Assembly: GCF_030315745.1 (NCBI RefSeq)
Contig: NZ_JASXSH010000020.1
Location: 1 to 64,000, forward strand
DNA length: 64,000 nt
Direction: 5' to 3'
From: Gordonia heveisoli
GTDB lineage: Bacteria; Actinomycetota; Actinomycetes; Mycobacteriales; Mycobacteriaceae
Shown: piece after piece, positions 47,650 to 57,399 of the stretch
Position numbering within the stretch: the stretch's first letter is position 1
Layout: the number at the start of each line of letters is the position of its first letter
Translations under genes and position numbers: made by a program
The notes under the pieces: model-generated
Told to the model about the DNA's origin: nothing
Database searches by the model: none
The model's input: only the letters and a program-made list of their open reading frames with translations

Positions 47650-47665
47650 TCGAACGTATGTGCTA
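47650..47665 (-). promoter_or_regulatory. Degenerate LexA (SOS)-like box upstream of the 13E12 gene
   Basis: The plus strand reads TCGAACGTATGTGCTA: one perfect half site and two mismatches in the other. It lies 22-37 bp upstream of the start at 47628. LexA boxes before 13E12 genes are known in M. tuberculosis, which raises the prior for this otherwise weak match. Confidence 0.45.
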
Positions 47666-47766
47666 ATACTAGCCCGCACATCCGACAAGATCGGGGTCAC
47701 AACCCAACCTGTGGAGAAATTGCTCGGGGGCGTGACCGGACAGGTCACTGACGCAACGCGCCGGAA

Positions 47767-49161
47767 CTATGCCTGAACGTGCTCGCCGCTACCGGCGGCC
47801 TCGACAACGTCGGCGATCCGACGTGCGATACCGAGGGCGGTCTCGGCATCGGCCGCCTCGACCATCACGCGCACAAGCTGTTCGGTACCGGAGGGACGTA
47901 GCAGCACGCGGCCGGTGTCGCCGAGTTCGCGTTCCGCGGCCGAAACTGCTGTTGCCACCGAATCCGACTGGGCGACAACATGTTTGTCAGCGACCCGCAC
48001 ATTGATGAGTTCCTGCGGCAGCACGGTCACGATGCCGGCCAGCTCGGCGAGCGAGCGGGCGGTGGCCGCCATCCGGGCCATGATCAGCAAACCGGTGAGG
48101 ATGCCGTCGCCGGTAGTCCCATGACCGGGCACCACGACGTGTCCGGACTGCTCGCCGCCGAGCGAGTAGCCGCCACGGCGAAGCTCCTCCAGCACGTAGC
48201 GGTCACCGACTGCGGTGGTGCGCACCGTGATGCCGGCCTCGCGCATGGCGATATGCAGCCCAAGATTGCTCATCACGGTGGCGACCAACGTGGTCTCGTG
48301 CAGCGATCCCCGGTCACGCAGCGCAGTTGCCAAGACGGCCATGATCGCGTCACCGTCGACGAGCGCACCGGTGGAATCGACTGCGAGACAACGGTCGGCG
48401 TCACCGTCGTGAGCCAGGCCGAGGTCCGCGCCGTGTTCGAGCACGGCGGCCTGCAGCTTGTCCATATGTGTAGACCCGCAGTCCTCGTTGATGTTGAGGC
48501 CGTCGGGTTCGGCATGGATCGTGATGACATTGGCACCGGCGGCGGCATAGGCGGCCGGTGCGAGTTCGGAGGCGGCGCCGTGCGCGCAATCGACCACGAC
48601 GGTCAGTCCGTCGAGCCGGATGTCGACAGCCTCGGCGACGTGCCGCAGATAGCGCTGCGCAGCATCGGGAGCATCGGTGATGCGACCCACCGCGGCACCG
48701 ATCGGCCGGATGTAATCGTCGTCCATCAGCGCTTCGATACGGTCCTCGACGTCGTCGTCGAGCTTATGTCCGCCACCGGAGAAGAATTTGATGCCGTTGT
48801 CGGGCATGGGATTGTGCGACGCAGAGATCATCACACCGAGGTCGGCGTGGTAATCGGCAGTCAGGAACGCCACCGCCGGGGTCGGGACGACTCCGACGCG
48901 GATAGCGTCGACACCCGCCGCAGCCAGGCCGGCGCACACCGCGGCCTCCAGCATCTCGCCGGATGCGCGGGGATCACGACCCACCACCGCGCGCGGGCGG
49001 CGGTTCGACCGCTCGATGGAGTCGGCAACCCCGGTCGCCGCAGCGACGTCGGGGTCGGAGAAAACGACCGCGGCGGCCGAGGCCAGGCGCAACGCGAGCT
49101 CGGGAGTGAGCTCGGCGTTGGCCAGGCCTCGGACGCCGTCGGTTCCGAAAAGGCGTGCCAA
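47767..49161 (-). CDS. glmM: Phosphoglucosamine mutase GlmM
   Basis: 464 residues. Begins [25 protein letters not shown]; the phosphoserine loop is [17 protein letters not shown], the metal loop DGDADRC and the C-terminal phosphate-binding loop [17 protein letters not shown]. It converts glucosamine-6-phosphate to glucosamine-1-phosphate after GlmS. The start is 2 bp downstream of the rpsI stop, so it is probably in the rplM-rpsI-glmM operon. Confidence 0.97.
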   Translation of the reverse strand: MARLFGTDGVRGLANAELTPELALRLASAAAVVFSDPDVAAATGVADSIERSNRRPRAVVGRDPRASGEMLEAAVCAGLAAAGVDAIRVGVVPTPAVAFLTADYHADLGVMISASHNPMPDNGIKFFSGGGHKLDDDVEDRIEALMDDDYIRPIGAAVGRITDAPDAAQRYLRHVAEAVDIRLDGLTVVVDCAHGAASELAPAAYAAAGANVITIHAEPDGLNINEDCGSTHMDKLQAAVLEHGADLGLAHDGDADRCLAVDSTGALVDGDAIMAVLATALRDRGSLHETTLVATVMSNLGLHIAMREAGITVRTTAVGDRYVLEELRRGGYSLGGEQSGHVVVPGHGTTGDGILTGLLIMARMAATARSLAELAGIVTVLPQELINVRVADKHVVAQSDSVATAVSAAERELGDTGRVLLRPSGTEQLVRVMVEAADAETALGIARRIADVVEAAGSGEHVQA

Positions 49162-49163
49162 GA

Positions 49164-49697
49164 TCAGCGCTTGGAGTACTGCGACGCCTTGCGGGCCTTC
49201 TTCAGACCGTACTTCTTGCGCTCGACCGCACGCGGGTCGCGGGTGAGGAAGCCGGCCTTCTTGAGAGCGGGACGATCCTCCGGGGTGACCTCGATGAGGG
49301 CGCGAGCGATAGCCAGACGAAGCGCACCGGCCTGACCCGAGGGGCCGCCGCCGACGAGCTTGGCGTGGATGTCGAACGACTCGGTGCGCTCGACGGTGAC
49401 CAGCGGAGCCTTGATCAGCTGCTGGTGCACCTTGTTCGGGAAGTAGTCCTCCAGGGACCGCTTGCCGTTGAGAGTGAATTCGCCGGTGCCGGGCAGCAGG
49501 CGAACGCGAACGACGGCTTCCTTGCGGCGGCCGACGGTCTGGATCGGGTGATCGATGACGACCGGGCCGCGGGCGGGAGCCTCGTCGGCGACGGTGTCGT
49601 AGTCGTCAGCAGCGGTCTCGACGACCTCCACAACCTCGACGACCTCGTCAACAGCCGGGGTTTCCACTATCTCTTCGCTGATGTTCTCGTTGCTCAC
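49164..49697 (-). CDS. rpsI: Ribosomal protein S9 (uS9)
   Basis: 177 residues from GTG 49697, overlapping the rplM stop as GTGA. An acidic N-terminal extension of about 48 residues ([19 protein letters not shown]), usual in this order, precedes the S9 core ([19 protein letters not shown]). The C-terminus [12 protein letters not shown] reaches the ribosomal P site. Confidence 0.97.
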   Translation of the reverse strand: MSNENISEEIVETPAVDEVVEVVEVVETAADDYDTVADEAPARGPVVIDHPIQTVGRRKEAVVRVRLLPGTGEFTLNGKRSLEDYFPNKVHQQLIKAPLVTVERTESFDIHAKLVGGGPSGQAGALRLAIARALIEVTPEDRPALKKAGFLTRDPRAVERKKYGLKKARKASQYSKR

Positions 49698-50137
49698 TGG
49701 GCCACCTGCTTGATCTCGAAGGGAACGGGGCGCTGGGCCGCGTGCGGATGATTGGGGCCGGCGTAGACCTTCAGCTTGGAGAGCATGGCGTTGCCGAGCT
49801 TGTTGCTGGGGAGCATGCCCTTGATGGCCTTCTCCAGCACGCGCTCAGGGTGCGACTCGAGCAGCTCCGCGGTGGTGCGCGACTTCAGACCACCCGGGTG
49901 ACCGGAGTGGGTGTAGTTCAGCTTGGTGTTCGCCTTGTTGTTGGTCAGCGCGACCTTCTCGGCGTTGATGATGATGACGAAGTCGCCGCCATCGATGTGC
50001 GGGGCGTAAGTCGGCTTGTTCTTGCCGCGGAGCAGGTTCGCGCTCTGCACGGCGAGTCGGCCGAGCACCACGTCGGTGGCATCGATGACGTGCCACGCAC
50101 GCGTGATGTCACCGGCCTTCGGGGTGTAGGTAGGCAC
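49694..50137 (-). CDS. rplM: Ribosomal protein L13 (uL13)
   Basis: 147 residues from GTG 50137 ([20 protein letters not shown]), the same length as the M. tuberculosis protein; an in-frame ATG at 50149 is rejected. [21 protein letters not shown] and the C-terminal [14 protein letters not shown] are family-typical. First gene of rplM-rpsI-glmM. A GAGTGAGGA stretch lies about 7 nt upstream of the start. Confidence 0.97.
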   Translation of the reverse strand: MPTYTPKAGDITRAWHVIDATDVVLGRLAVQSANLLRGKNKPTYAPHIDGGDFVIIINAEKVALTNNKANTKLNYTHSGHPGGLKSRTTAELLESHPERVLEKAIKGMLPSNKLGNAMLSKLKVYAGPNHPHAAQRPVPFEIKQVAQ

Positions 50138-50283
50138 AGTTGTCCTCACTCTTTTTCGTTTGACTACCGGTCGGGTGCGACAGCGGAGAACTCCCGGCGA
50201 CCAGCGGGGACCCGGGTCTCGTCTTACCTGAGGCGACCCCGCCGAACCGGCGAAGACGTCCAGGTGCCACGCACCAGCGATCC

Positions 50284-50313
50284 AGAGTACGGGAACGCAC
50301 AGGTCAGGGTCAA
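50284..50313 (-). promoter_or_regulatory. rplM operon promoter
   Basis: Minus strand: TTGACC (50313-50308), 18-nt spacer, TACTCT (50289-50284). This gives a leader of about 140 nt before rplM; the leader contains short GC-rich dyads (around 50200-50215) but no known riboswitch that I recognise. The promoter begins 8 bp after the stop of the type VII secretion gene. Confidence 0.7.
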
Positions 50314-50320
50314 AACGCAG

Positions 50321-51613
50321 CTACTCAGGGCTGATCGCGACGGTACGGACCGCGGTCTCACATTCGGCATCGACCGATTCGGCCCCGTCACCGGTCTGAC
50401 AGCCGATCGAGGCCTGCAGACCGTGAGCGACCACCACATACCAGCGGATCGCCGACCCCGACGCCGGGGCCTCGCGGTAGCTGATGACCTCACGGCCGGC
50501 GAAACGCGTCGATGCCGAGAACTCGCTCACCACATCCTGGCCGCGGTGACGGATGCGGTTCCCGAGACTGACCGCCACCGACGCCATCGTCGAATCCGGC
50601 CGCACCCGGGTTTGCACCAGGATGATGCGCTGCCCCCCGTCGCCGACGAACTGGGTGCGGGTCGTGGACGGATCGTCGGCGGTTCCGCTCGGCGTCGACT
50701 GTCCCGATTGCCGCCACCGGGCCGGCACCGCCAGCATGGTGCGGCCGAGGCTGACCGTCGTCGGTTCCTCGGCGTCGGGTGGATCCTCCCGCGCGGCCCA
50801 GCCGACAGCCAGGGAACCGGCCACGACCACCGCCACCGCGGCCGCCGCGAGCCGCACCGACCGCGCGCGTGCCCGCCGCACCGGTAGGACGGTCGTGGTC
50901 GGCGCGTCGGCGACCGAAGCCTGGATCTCGTGCGCCCCCGTCCGCCAGCCGTACCGCACGACCATGTCGCGATCAACCGCGACCACCCGGCCCGCGACCG
51001 TGTGTGCGGTGACGAGGTCGATCGCACGTTGGACATCGGCCCGGTCCGCGCCATCGACGAAGACCGCCTCGACCGTGTCGTCGAGGATTGCCTCCACCGC
51101 ACTCCGTCCACCGGCTGCCGCCAGGATCGCCGAGGACTCGACCGCCCATCCGTCCACTCCACGGCACAGCAGCGTCACATCCCACCGGTCGCGCGGACCA
51201 CGCGCCGGATCGACGGGCAACGAGGGTAGATGTGTCGTCTCCACGACCGCGCAGCGCCGCATCGCCACATCGCCGTGTGAGCGGGCGATCAGGACCGCCC
51301 GCGGCAGCAGCGTCACTGCCGAACCCGCGCGTACCCCCACATCGGCGAAGACCGCCGTGCGCCGCGGCCCCCAGGTACTGGGATGGCCGATGACCAACGG
51401 CCGCATGCCGTCCGGGGATCCGGTCGGTAACCCGCGCCGGGCGAACAGGGTCGCCCACGCCTGGCGGATGTGTACATGCATTCCGTTGAAGACGACGGTC
51501 GGCGAGTCCACCGCGTCGAGCAGCCCCCGCACGTCGCCCACCTGCCGGTCGGCCACCGGGGCGGGTCGGCCATAGGCCAGGTCCACCACGGTGGGGTACT
51601 GCGGCCCGGGCAT
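50321..51613 (-). CDS. Type VII secretion-associated protein, Rv3446c-like
   Basis: 430 residues from ATG 51613, directly after the eccC4 stop. The N-terminal about 260 residues are Ala/Val-rich without a recognised catalytic motif (VVDLAYGRPAPVADRQ near the start). One membrane helix (LAAAAVAVVVAGSLAVGWAA, about 272-291) and an extracytoplasmic C-terminal domain (TMLAVPARWRQSGQSTP to the end) with three cysteines follow. Membership is by length, topology and position (ESX-4 gene between rplM and eccC4 in M. tuberculosis). Function unknown, probably an accessory of the secretion machine. Confidence 0.8.
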   Translation of the reverse strand: MPGPQYPTVVDLAYGRPAPVADRQVGDVRGLLDAVDSPTVVFNGMHVHIRQAWATLFARRGLPTGSPDGMRPLVIGHPSTWGPRRTAVFADVGVRAGSAVTLLPRAVLIARSHGDVAMRRCAVVETTHLPSLPVDPARGPRDRWDVTLLCRGVDGWAVESSAILAAAGGRSAVEAILDDTVEAVFVDGADRADVQRAIDLVTAHTVAGRVVAVDRDMVVRYGWRTGAHEIQASVADAPTTTVLPVRRARARSVRLAAAAVAVVVAGSLAVGWAAREDPPDAEEPTTVSLGRTMLAVPARWRQSGQSTPSGTADDPSTTRTQFVGDGGQRIILVQTRVRPDSTMASVAVSLGNRIRHRGQDVVSEFSASTRFAGREVISYREAPASGSAIRWYVVVAHGLQASIGCQTGDGAESVDAECETAVRTVAISPE

Positions 51614-51614
51614 C

Positions 51615-54600
51615 TCACTCCCCCGGCTCATAGGCGATCTGGATCATCTCCTGCGGCCTGCTGCGCGACATCAGCTCACCGCGACCCGGGATGAGGTTCT
51701 GCATCCGGGCCCGACCGACGAGATATCCCTCGTCGCGGTCCCCGCTCATCAGGAGCACATCGCAGGAGAGGTCCTTCAGCCGTGCGATCAGCGGGTCGAA
51801 CATGGCCCGGCCGGCACCGCCGGAGCGTCGAGCCAGAATGATGTGCAGTCCGATGTCCCGTGCATGGGCGGCCAACTCGACCAGCGCGAGCAGCGGATTG
51901 CCGGACGCGGTGGCGACCATGTCGTAGTCGTCGACGACCACATAGACGTCGGGACCGGTATACCAATTGCGTTCTCGCAGTTGGCTGACGGTCAGATCCT
52001 CCGGCGGCAGTCGCGCGGCCAGGTAGCCGGCCAATTGATCCATCATGCTCGTCGCCCGCTCAGCCGAACTCGCATAACCGGCGAGATGGTCGCCGTCGAT
52101 CACCCCGAGCAGCGTGCGCCGGTAGTCGACGAACACGATGCGCACTTCGTCGGGCGTGGCATTGGCGACCAGTCCGGTGACCATGGTGCGCAACAGGTTC
52201 GTCTTGCCGTGCTCCGCATCGGCGAAGGCCAGGAAGTGTGGTTGTTGCCCGAAGTCGAGCACCACCGGTGCCAGTTCGAGTTCACCCACCCCGATCGCGA
52301 CCTGATTGGGCCCGAGCACGATGTCGGCGTCGGTGACGGCCGCGTCCACCGTCGCCCGATCGATCTCGGCGCCGAGCCGCCGCACTGCCATCGCCGTGCG
52401 ATCCGGGTAGGCAGCGACGATCTTTTCCACCGACTGGGCGACACCGGCGGGCAGCGACTCGGCGGCGGTGACACCGTCCAGCCGAGGAAGCGCGATGAGC
52501 AGGTGTAGTTCCTGCGCGGTCAGGCCACGTCCGGGACGGTCCGCCGGGACCAGTGCCGCTGCCCGCCTGCCCATCTCGGAATCCATCGGATCACCGAGCC
52601 GCAATTCGATACGGCTACCGATGAGGTCGCGCATCGCCGGACGCACCTCGGCCCAGCGTGACGCGCTGACCGCCACGTGCACGCCGTAGGACAGCCCTTG
52701 CGCGACGATCATCGCCATCGGTTCCTCGAGGAATTCCAGCTCCGACCGCAATACTCCGAGACCGTCGAACACGAGGAACACATCGCCGAACAGGTCGTCG
52801 GCGAGCGGGTCGTCGGCGGCCTTCTCACCGGTGGCGAACCACTGTTCGCGGCGCGATCGATAGTCGCGCATCGACTCGATACCCAGCCTGGCGAACAGCA
52901 GTTCCCGACTGCGGACGATCGCGGCCACCTCGGCCACGGTTCGGCGGACGGCATCCATGTCGCCACGCGAGGCCACCGCACCCACATGCGGCAGGCCGGC
53001 CACACTCGCCAGGCTGCCGCCGCCGAAATCCAGGCAGTAGAACTGGATCTGCTCCGGGGTGTGCGAGGCCGCCGCCGACATGATCAGCGTTCGCAGCGCT
53101 GTCGACTTCCCGGATTGCGGGCCGCCGACCACCGCGACGTTGCCGGCCGCCCCGGCAAGGTCGAGGACATGGAGTTCGCGACGCTGATCGTAGGGCCGGT
53201 CGACTATGGCGACCGGCACGGCCAGCGGCCCCGGCACCGACGGACGGGTCCACTCACGCTCTCCCCACATTCCGTCGACGGTCGGCGAGTGCTCCAAGGG
53301 CGGCAACCACACCTCGTGGGCAGGTGGTCCCGAACCGGCCATCCGCCCGACGAGGGTCTCCAGCAACGATGGCATGGTGGACGCCGACGGTTGCGCGTCA
53401 TCGATGCCGGGCGGGAGTTCGTCGAGCAGACTCTGCGCTCGATCCAGCAGTGGCACCGGCTCGACGACCTCGTCGGCCGGGACCGGGAGAGCGGTGAACA
53501 TCTTCAAGCACCCGCGCGCCGGAGCCGCGACACCCGCGGTGATGTCGGACGACTCCGGGGCTACCGGCGGATGGTAGGGCCCCGAGACATACGAAGTGTT
53601 GAACCGCAGCGGTTCCGAGGAATCACATTTGAGATAGGCGGATCCCGGGACGTTGGGTAGGTGGTAGGCATCGGGTACCCCGAGAACCGATCGGGATTCG
53701 TTGGCCGAGAAGGTCTTCAGACCGATCCGGTAGGAAAGATGCGAATCCAGTCCGCGCAGCTTGCCCTCCTCGAGTCGCTGAGATGCGAGGAGTAGATGAA
53801 TGTGCAATGACCGGCCAAGTCGGCCGATGGCGACGAACAGTTCGGCGAAATCCGGTTTCTGGGAGAGGAGTTCGGAGAACTCGTCCACGACGATGAACAG
53901 CGCGGGCAGTGGTTCCAGCCGCACCCCCGACGCGCGAGCGCGTTCATAGTCGCCGACGTTGGCGAAGTTCCCCGCCGCACGCAAGATTTCCTGCCGACGG
54001 TTCATCTCCCCCGACAGCGCGTCCCTCATCCGGTCCACCATCGCGAGTTCCTGTTCGAGATTGGTGATGATCGCCGCGACATGCGGCGCGGACTCCAACC
54101 CCAGGAAGGTTGCGCCGCCTTTGAAGTCGACGAGAACCAGGTTCAGCTCAGCGGGTGAATGCGTCGCCAGCATGGCGAGGACCAGAGTCCGCAGGAACTC
54201 CGACTTACCCGAACCGGTGGCCCCGATGCACAGTCCGTGCGGCCCCATTCCGCCGTGTGCGCTCTCCTTGATGTCGAGTTCCACTCTCGTCCCGGTCGGG
54301 GTGTAGCCGATCGGCACCCGAAGACGATCGCGACCGCTTCGGCCACTCCACCCGGTGGCCGGATCGAACCGGGATGCATCGTCGATACCGAGCAGTGCCG
54401 GCAGTCCGGGATCGGCACAGCCGGCCTCCGAATCGAGACTCGCCAGGGTGGCTGCGGTGGCCAGTCGATATCGAGCGAGCCGACGGGCGATGGCCTCCGC
54501 CTCGGCGATCCCCACCGCATCCATCTCGGCGAAGTCCTCGGTGCCGAAGGCGCTGCGCGCGGCGACACGGCCACCACGCACAACGAGTTGCAGCCCACGC

Positions 54601-55682
54601 CGCGCGGCCAGACCGTCCGGCGGCGCGGTGAGGTCGATCAGGGTGACGCCTTCCATTCCGGCGTCGTTGACGAGTCGCTCGTCGCCGGACACCCGCCCGT
54701 CGTCGATGATCACCACCAGGTGCGCGCGTCCGGCGGCCGGCGGCGCAGATCGACTGAAGCGGCCACGATCAAGGAGATCGGTGGTCAATGAGTCCTCGAG
54801 ATCGAGCAGCGAGGGATAGATCATCCGGAGCGGTCCCGCACCGTCCGACGAGGTCGGATGGCCGACCTGCGGCAACCATTTGGCCCAGTCCCATGCCTCG
54901 CCTGCCGGATCCGCGGTGACGATCGCGATCAGCAGATGGTCGGGACCGTGGAAGACACAGAGTTCGACGACCATCGCCCGGATCAGGTCACGCGTTTCCT
55001 GCCGGGCCCCTTCTATGTTCACGGCCGGGAAGCCGCGCAGCGAGATGGCGGTCGGCAGGCGATGCACCACCGAATGCGTCCGGACGAACCGGCGCAGGGC
55101 AACCATCGACACCGGTTCGACATCTTCGAGCGGACCGGTCTCCGGCGGCATCAAGCGTGTGGCCAGTCGTTGTGATCCCACACCGACGCGCACATGCACG
55201 AAGTCAGCATCGCTCGGTCGGCGCTCCCACATGCGACGACCCCCGATGACCTCGGGCAGGGCAGCCGGATCCGGATGACTCCAGGCCAGCGCGGCACGTT
55301 GCTTCTCGACCGTGTCGAGAACCTGCTCGCGCGTCTGACCGAGATAGCGAAAGTAGTCCTTGCGTTCCTCATTCAGTTCCGCGGCACGCTTGCCGCCGCC
55401 CCGACCACCGGCTGCGAACATGCCGAACATCGACATGAGCATCATCAGGGGGAACATCATGAACAGCGGATTGGCCAGCATGCCCGAGCCGCCGGTGGCG
55501 AACATCAGCGCGACCATGCCGATCACCGCGACCACCATCACGATCGGCAACAGTTTGAGCAGCAGGTTGCCCGGGACGACCCGCGGTACCTCCGGCGGTG
55601 CCTGCAGATTCACCTCGCCGCCGGGCGTGCGCGGCGGCGTTATCCGCGGTCGTCGGACAAATCCGTCCGTCGTCGTCACCAT
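51615..55682 (-). CDS. eccC4: EccC4, type VII secretion FtsK/SpoIIIE ATPase
   Basis: About 1355 residues from ATG 55682 (MVTTTDGFVRRPRITPP). Two N-terminal membrane helices (LLLKLLPIVMVVAVIGMVAL and ANPLFMMFPLMMLMSMFGMF, about 40-95), then three FtsK-type ATPase domains. Walker A of D1 is GATGSGKSEFLRTLV and of D2 is GGPQSGKSTALRTLI; the third domain has ADAEHGKTNLLRTMV, where the loop keeps GK. A single-chain EccC is typical of ESX-4. It is the substrate-recognising motor of the secretion system. Divergent from eccD4. Confidence 0.96.
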   Translation of the reverse strand: MVTTTDGFVRRPRITPPRTPGGEVNLQAPPEVPRVVPGNLLLKLLPIVMVVAVIGMVALMFATGGSGMLANPLFMMFPLMMLMSMFGMFAAGGRGGGKRAAELNEERKDYFRYLGQTREQVLDTVEKQRAALAWSHPDPAALPEVIGGRRMWERRPSDADFVHVRVGVGSQRLATRLMPPETGPLEDVEPVSMVALRRFVRTHSVVHRLPTAISLRGFPAVNIEGARQETRDLIRAMVVELCVFHGPDHLLIAIVTADPAGEAWDWAKWLPQVGHPTSSDGAGPLRMIYPSLLDLEDSLTTDLLDRGRFSRSAPPAAGRAHLVVIIDDGRVSGDERLVNDAGMEGVTLIDLTAPPDGLAARRGLQLVVRGGRVAARSAFGTEDFAEMDAVGIAEAEAIARRLARYRLATAATLASLDSEAGCADPGLPALLGIDDASRFDPATGWSGRSGRDRLRVPIGYTPTGTRVELDIKESAHGGMGPHGLCIGATGSGKSEFLRTLVLAMLATHSPAELNLVLVDFKGGATFLGLESAPHVAAIITNLEQELAMVDRMRDALSGEMNRRQEILRAAGNFANVGDYERARASGVRLEPLPALFIVVDEFSELLSQKPDFAELFVAIGRLGRSLHIHLLLASQRLEEGKLRGLDSHLSYRIGLKTFSANESRSVLGVPDAYHLPNVPGSAYLKCDSSEPLRFNTSYVSGPYHPPVAPESSDITAGVAAPARGCLKMFTALPVPADEVVEPVPLLDRAQSLLDELPPGIDDAQPSASTMPSLLETLVGRMAGSGPPAHEVWLPPLEHSPTVDGMWGEREWTRPSVPGPLAVPVAIVDRPYDQRRELHVLDLAGAAGNVAVVGGPQSGKSTALRTLIMSAAASHTPEQIQFYCLDFGGGSLASVAGLPHVGAVASRGDMDAVRRTVAEVAAIVRSRELLFARLGIESMRDYRSRREQWFATGEKAADDPLADDLFGDVFLVFDGLGVLRSELEFLEEPMAMIVAQGLSYGVHVAVSASRWAEVRPAMRDLIGSRIELRLGDPMDSEMGRRAAALVPADRPGRGLTAQELHLLIALPRLDGVTAAESLPAGVAQSVEKIVAAYPDRTAMAVRRLGAEIDRATVDAAVTDADIVLGPNQVAIGVGELELAPVVLDFGQQPHFLAFADAEHGKTNLLRTMVTGLVANATPDEVRIVFVDYRRTLLGVIDGDHLAGYASSAERATSMMDQLAGYLAARLPPEDLTVSQLRERNWYTGPDVYVVVDDYDMVATASGNPLLALVELAAHARDIGLHIILARRSGGAGRAMFDPLIARLKDLSCDVLLMSGDRDEGYLVGRARMQNLIPGRGELMSRSRPQEMIQIAYEPGE

Positions 55683-55882
55683 TGGCGCCCCCACTCGCTA
55701 CAGGTCCCCGGCACATCCACGAACGCACCGACGACCAGAACCCCCACCCACACCGCTGACCGTGCACGATCGTGAAACTTCTTCGCCGTCGTGCCGACTG
55801 CCGGTCAATGTGGATCAACGCGCGTGAAATGCGCTGTGGTTGGCTATGTTAGCGGTTCAACCTGCGGGGGGAGGCCCAACCG
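55683..55882. promoter_or_regulatory. Divergent eccC4/eccD4 promoter region
   Basis: 200 bp with no gene. TATGTT at 55845-55850 is a possible -10 box for eccD4, and GGGGGAGG (55867-55874) is its ribosome binding site 8 nt before the ATG. No clear operator is seen. Confidence 0.4.
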
Positions 55883-57397
55883 ATGATGCCTGTGGATACC
55901 CGGTCTGCACCGGCCACACCACGCTCCGAGACGCGGATCGAACCGCAACTGGCCCGGGTGTCGGTCCTGGGCGGCAACACCCAGCTCGACGTCGCGCTAC
56001 CCGCGACCATCCCGATCGCCGGCTTGATCGGGGATCTGCTCGCACACATCGAGTCGCGCAATCCTCGACAGCACAGTCCCGACGATCCGGATGGGGATCC
56101 CGACGACGGTCCCCACGACCGCCAGCACCGATGGACGTTGGCCCTGGTCGGGGGTGATCGACTGCCGCCCAACCGTTCTCTCGCCGAGTCCGGTGTTCGG
56201 GACGGCGATCTCCTCCTCCTCACCTCAGCCGACGCCGCGACACCGCCGGTCCTCTTCGACGATGTCGTCGACGCCGTGGCCCGGCTCAACGAATCGGCCT
56301 TCGCGAGTTGGTCCCCGGTCGCGGCACGGCGCATGGGATTCGCGCTCGCCATCGCCGCAGCTGTTGTATCCGCGGTCGGGTTGGCCGCATACCGCCTCTC
56401 CGATCCGGCCCGATGGGTGGCGGCACTGCCCGGCGGGCTGAGCCTCGGCTTGCTCGTCGCCTCCACGATCCTCGCGCGACACTATCGCGCAGCGACTGTT
56501 GCCACCGTGTTGGCGATGGCCGCCATGCCACCGGCCTTCGTCACCGGGATGCTCGCCGTCCCAGGGCCTTTCGGTGCCGCGCATCTGACCCTCGCGTCGA
56601 CGACGACTCTGCTCCTGGCGGTGCTGTCCTACCGCCTGACCGCGGTGGGCCCGGCACCGCACGCAGCGGTGACCAGTGCATCGATCGGCGGCGCCATCGC
56701 CTGCGGAACCTGCCTGCTCACCGAGTTCTCCGTCGGTGACGTCGCCGCGGTAACCGCCGCGGCAGGCGTCCTCACCCTCCTCGGTGCCGCCCGCCTGACG
56801 ATCCTGCTCGCGAAACTGCCCCTGCCGCCGGTACCCACCGCCGGCGCCCCGGTCGACGCCGAGGACATCGAACCCCGGCCGGCCATCGAGGGAATCGGCG
56901 CCATCGGGGCGATGGCCCTGCCGAAGGCAGACGCGTTGACGCAGCGATCCCAGGTCGCCAACGACTATCTGACCGGTATCACCGCGGGCTGCGCCGGCGT
57001 CATCGCCATCTCGGCCATTTTGACGACTCTTCCGGTCAGCGAATTCGATGTGAAGACAACCCTCTTCGCGGCCATCATCGCCCTCGTCCTGTGCCTGAGA
57101 GGCCGGTCGCACAGCGACCTGTATCAGGCCTGCGTGCTGATCGGCTTCGGCGCGTCGACTCTATTGATACTGGTCGGCAGCCTTTCCTTCGGTGGTGGTC
57201 ACCGCCCGATCATCGCGTTCGGACTTGCCGCCGGGATCATCGGTGCGGCAATGCTGTTCGGCGTCTTCGCACCGGCCACCGAGTTCTCGCCGGTCATGCG
57301 ACGCTGGGCCGAGATCGTCGAATACCTTCTCGTGTCGAGCATCATCCCGCTGTTGCTGTGGATCCTCGATCTGTACCGCATGATCGGCGAGCTCTGA
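55883..57397 (+). CDS. eccD4: EccD4, type VII secretion integral membrane channel component
   Basis: 504 residues. An N-terminal ubiquitin-like (YukD) domain (about 20-125; RVSVLGGNTQLDVALPATIPIAGLIGDLL, with an Asp/His-rich insert around 63-80) precedes about 11 membrane helices to the end. EccD dimers form the membrane vestibule of ESX systems. ATG 55883 or 55886 is supported by the GGGGGAGG upstream. It ends 2 bp before the mycP4 start, so the two are co-transcribed. Confidence 0.94.
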   Translation: MMPVDTRSAPATPRSETRIEPQLARVSVLGGNTQLDVALPATIPIAGLIGDLLAHIESRNPRQHSPDDPDGDPDDGPHDRQHRWTLALVGGDRLPPNRSLAESGVRDGDLLLLTSADAATPPVLFDDVVDAVARLNESAFASWSPVAARRMGFALAIAAAVVSAVGLAAYRLSDPARWVAALPGGLSLGLLVASTILARHYRAATVATVLAMAAMPPAFVTGMLAVPGPFGAAHLTLASTTTLLLAVLSYRLTAVGPAPHAAVTSASIGGAIACGTCLLTEFSVGDVAAVTAAAGVLTLLGAARLTILLAKLPLPPVPTAGAPVDAEDIEPRPAIEGIGAIGAMALPKADALTQRSQVANDYLTGITAGCAGVIAISAILTTLPVSEFDVKTTLFAAIIALVLCLRGRSHSDLYQACVLIGFGASTLLILVGSLSFGGGHRPIIAFGLAAGIIGAAMLFGVFAPATEFSPVMRRWAEIVEYLLVSSIIPLLLWILDLYRMIGEL

Positions 57398-57399
57398 CG

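Noticed and set aside
50138..50320. Possible hidden EsxT/EsxU genes upstream of rplM
   Set aside because: Too short, and the only open frame is Arg/Ser-rich without a WXG motif; the stretch holds the rplM promoter and leader.
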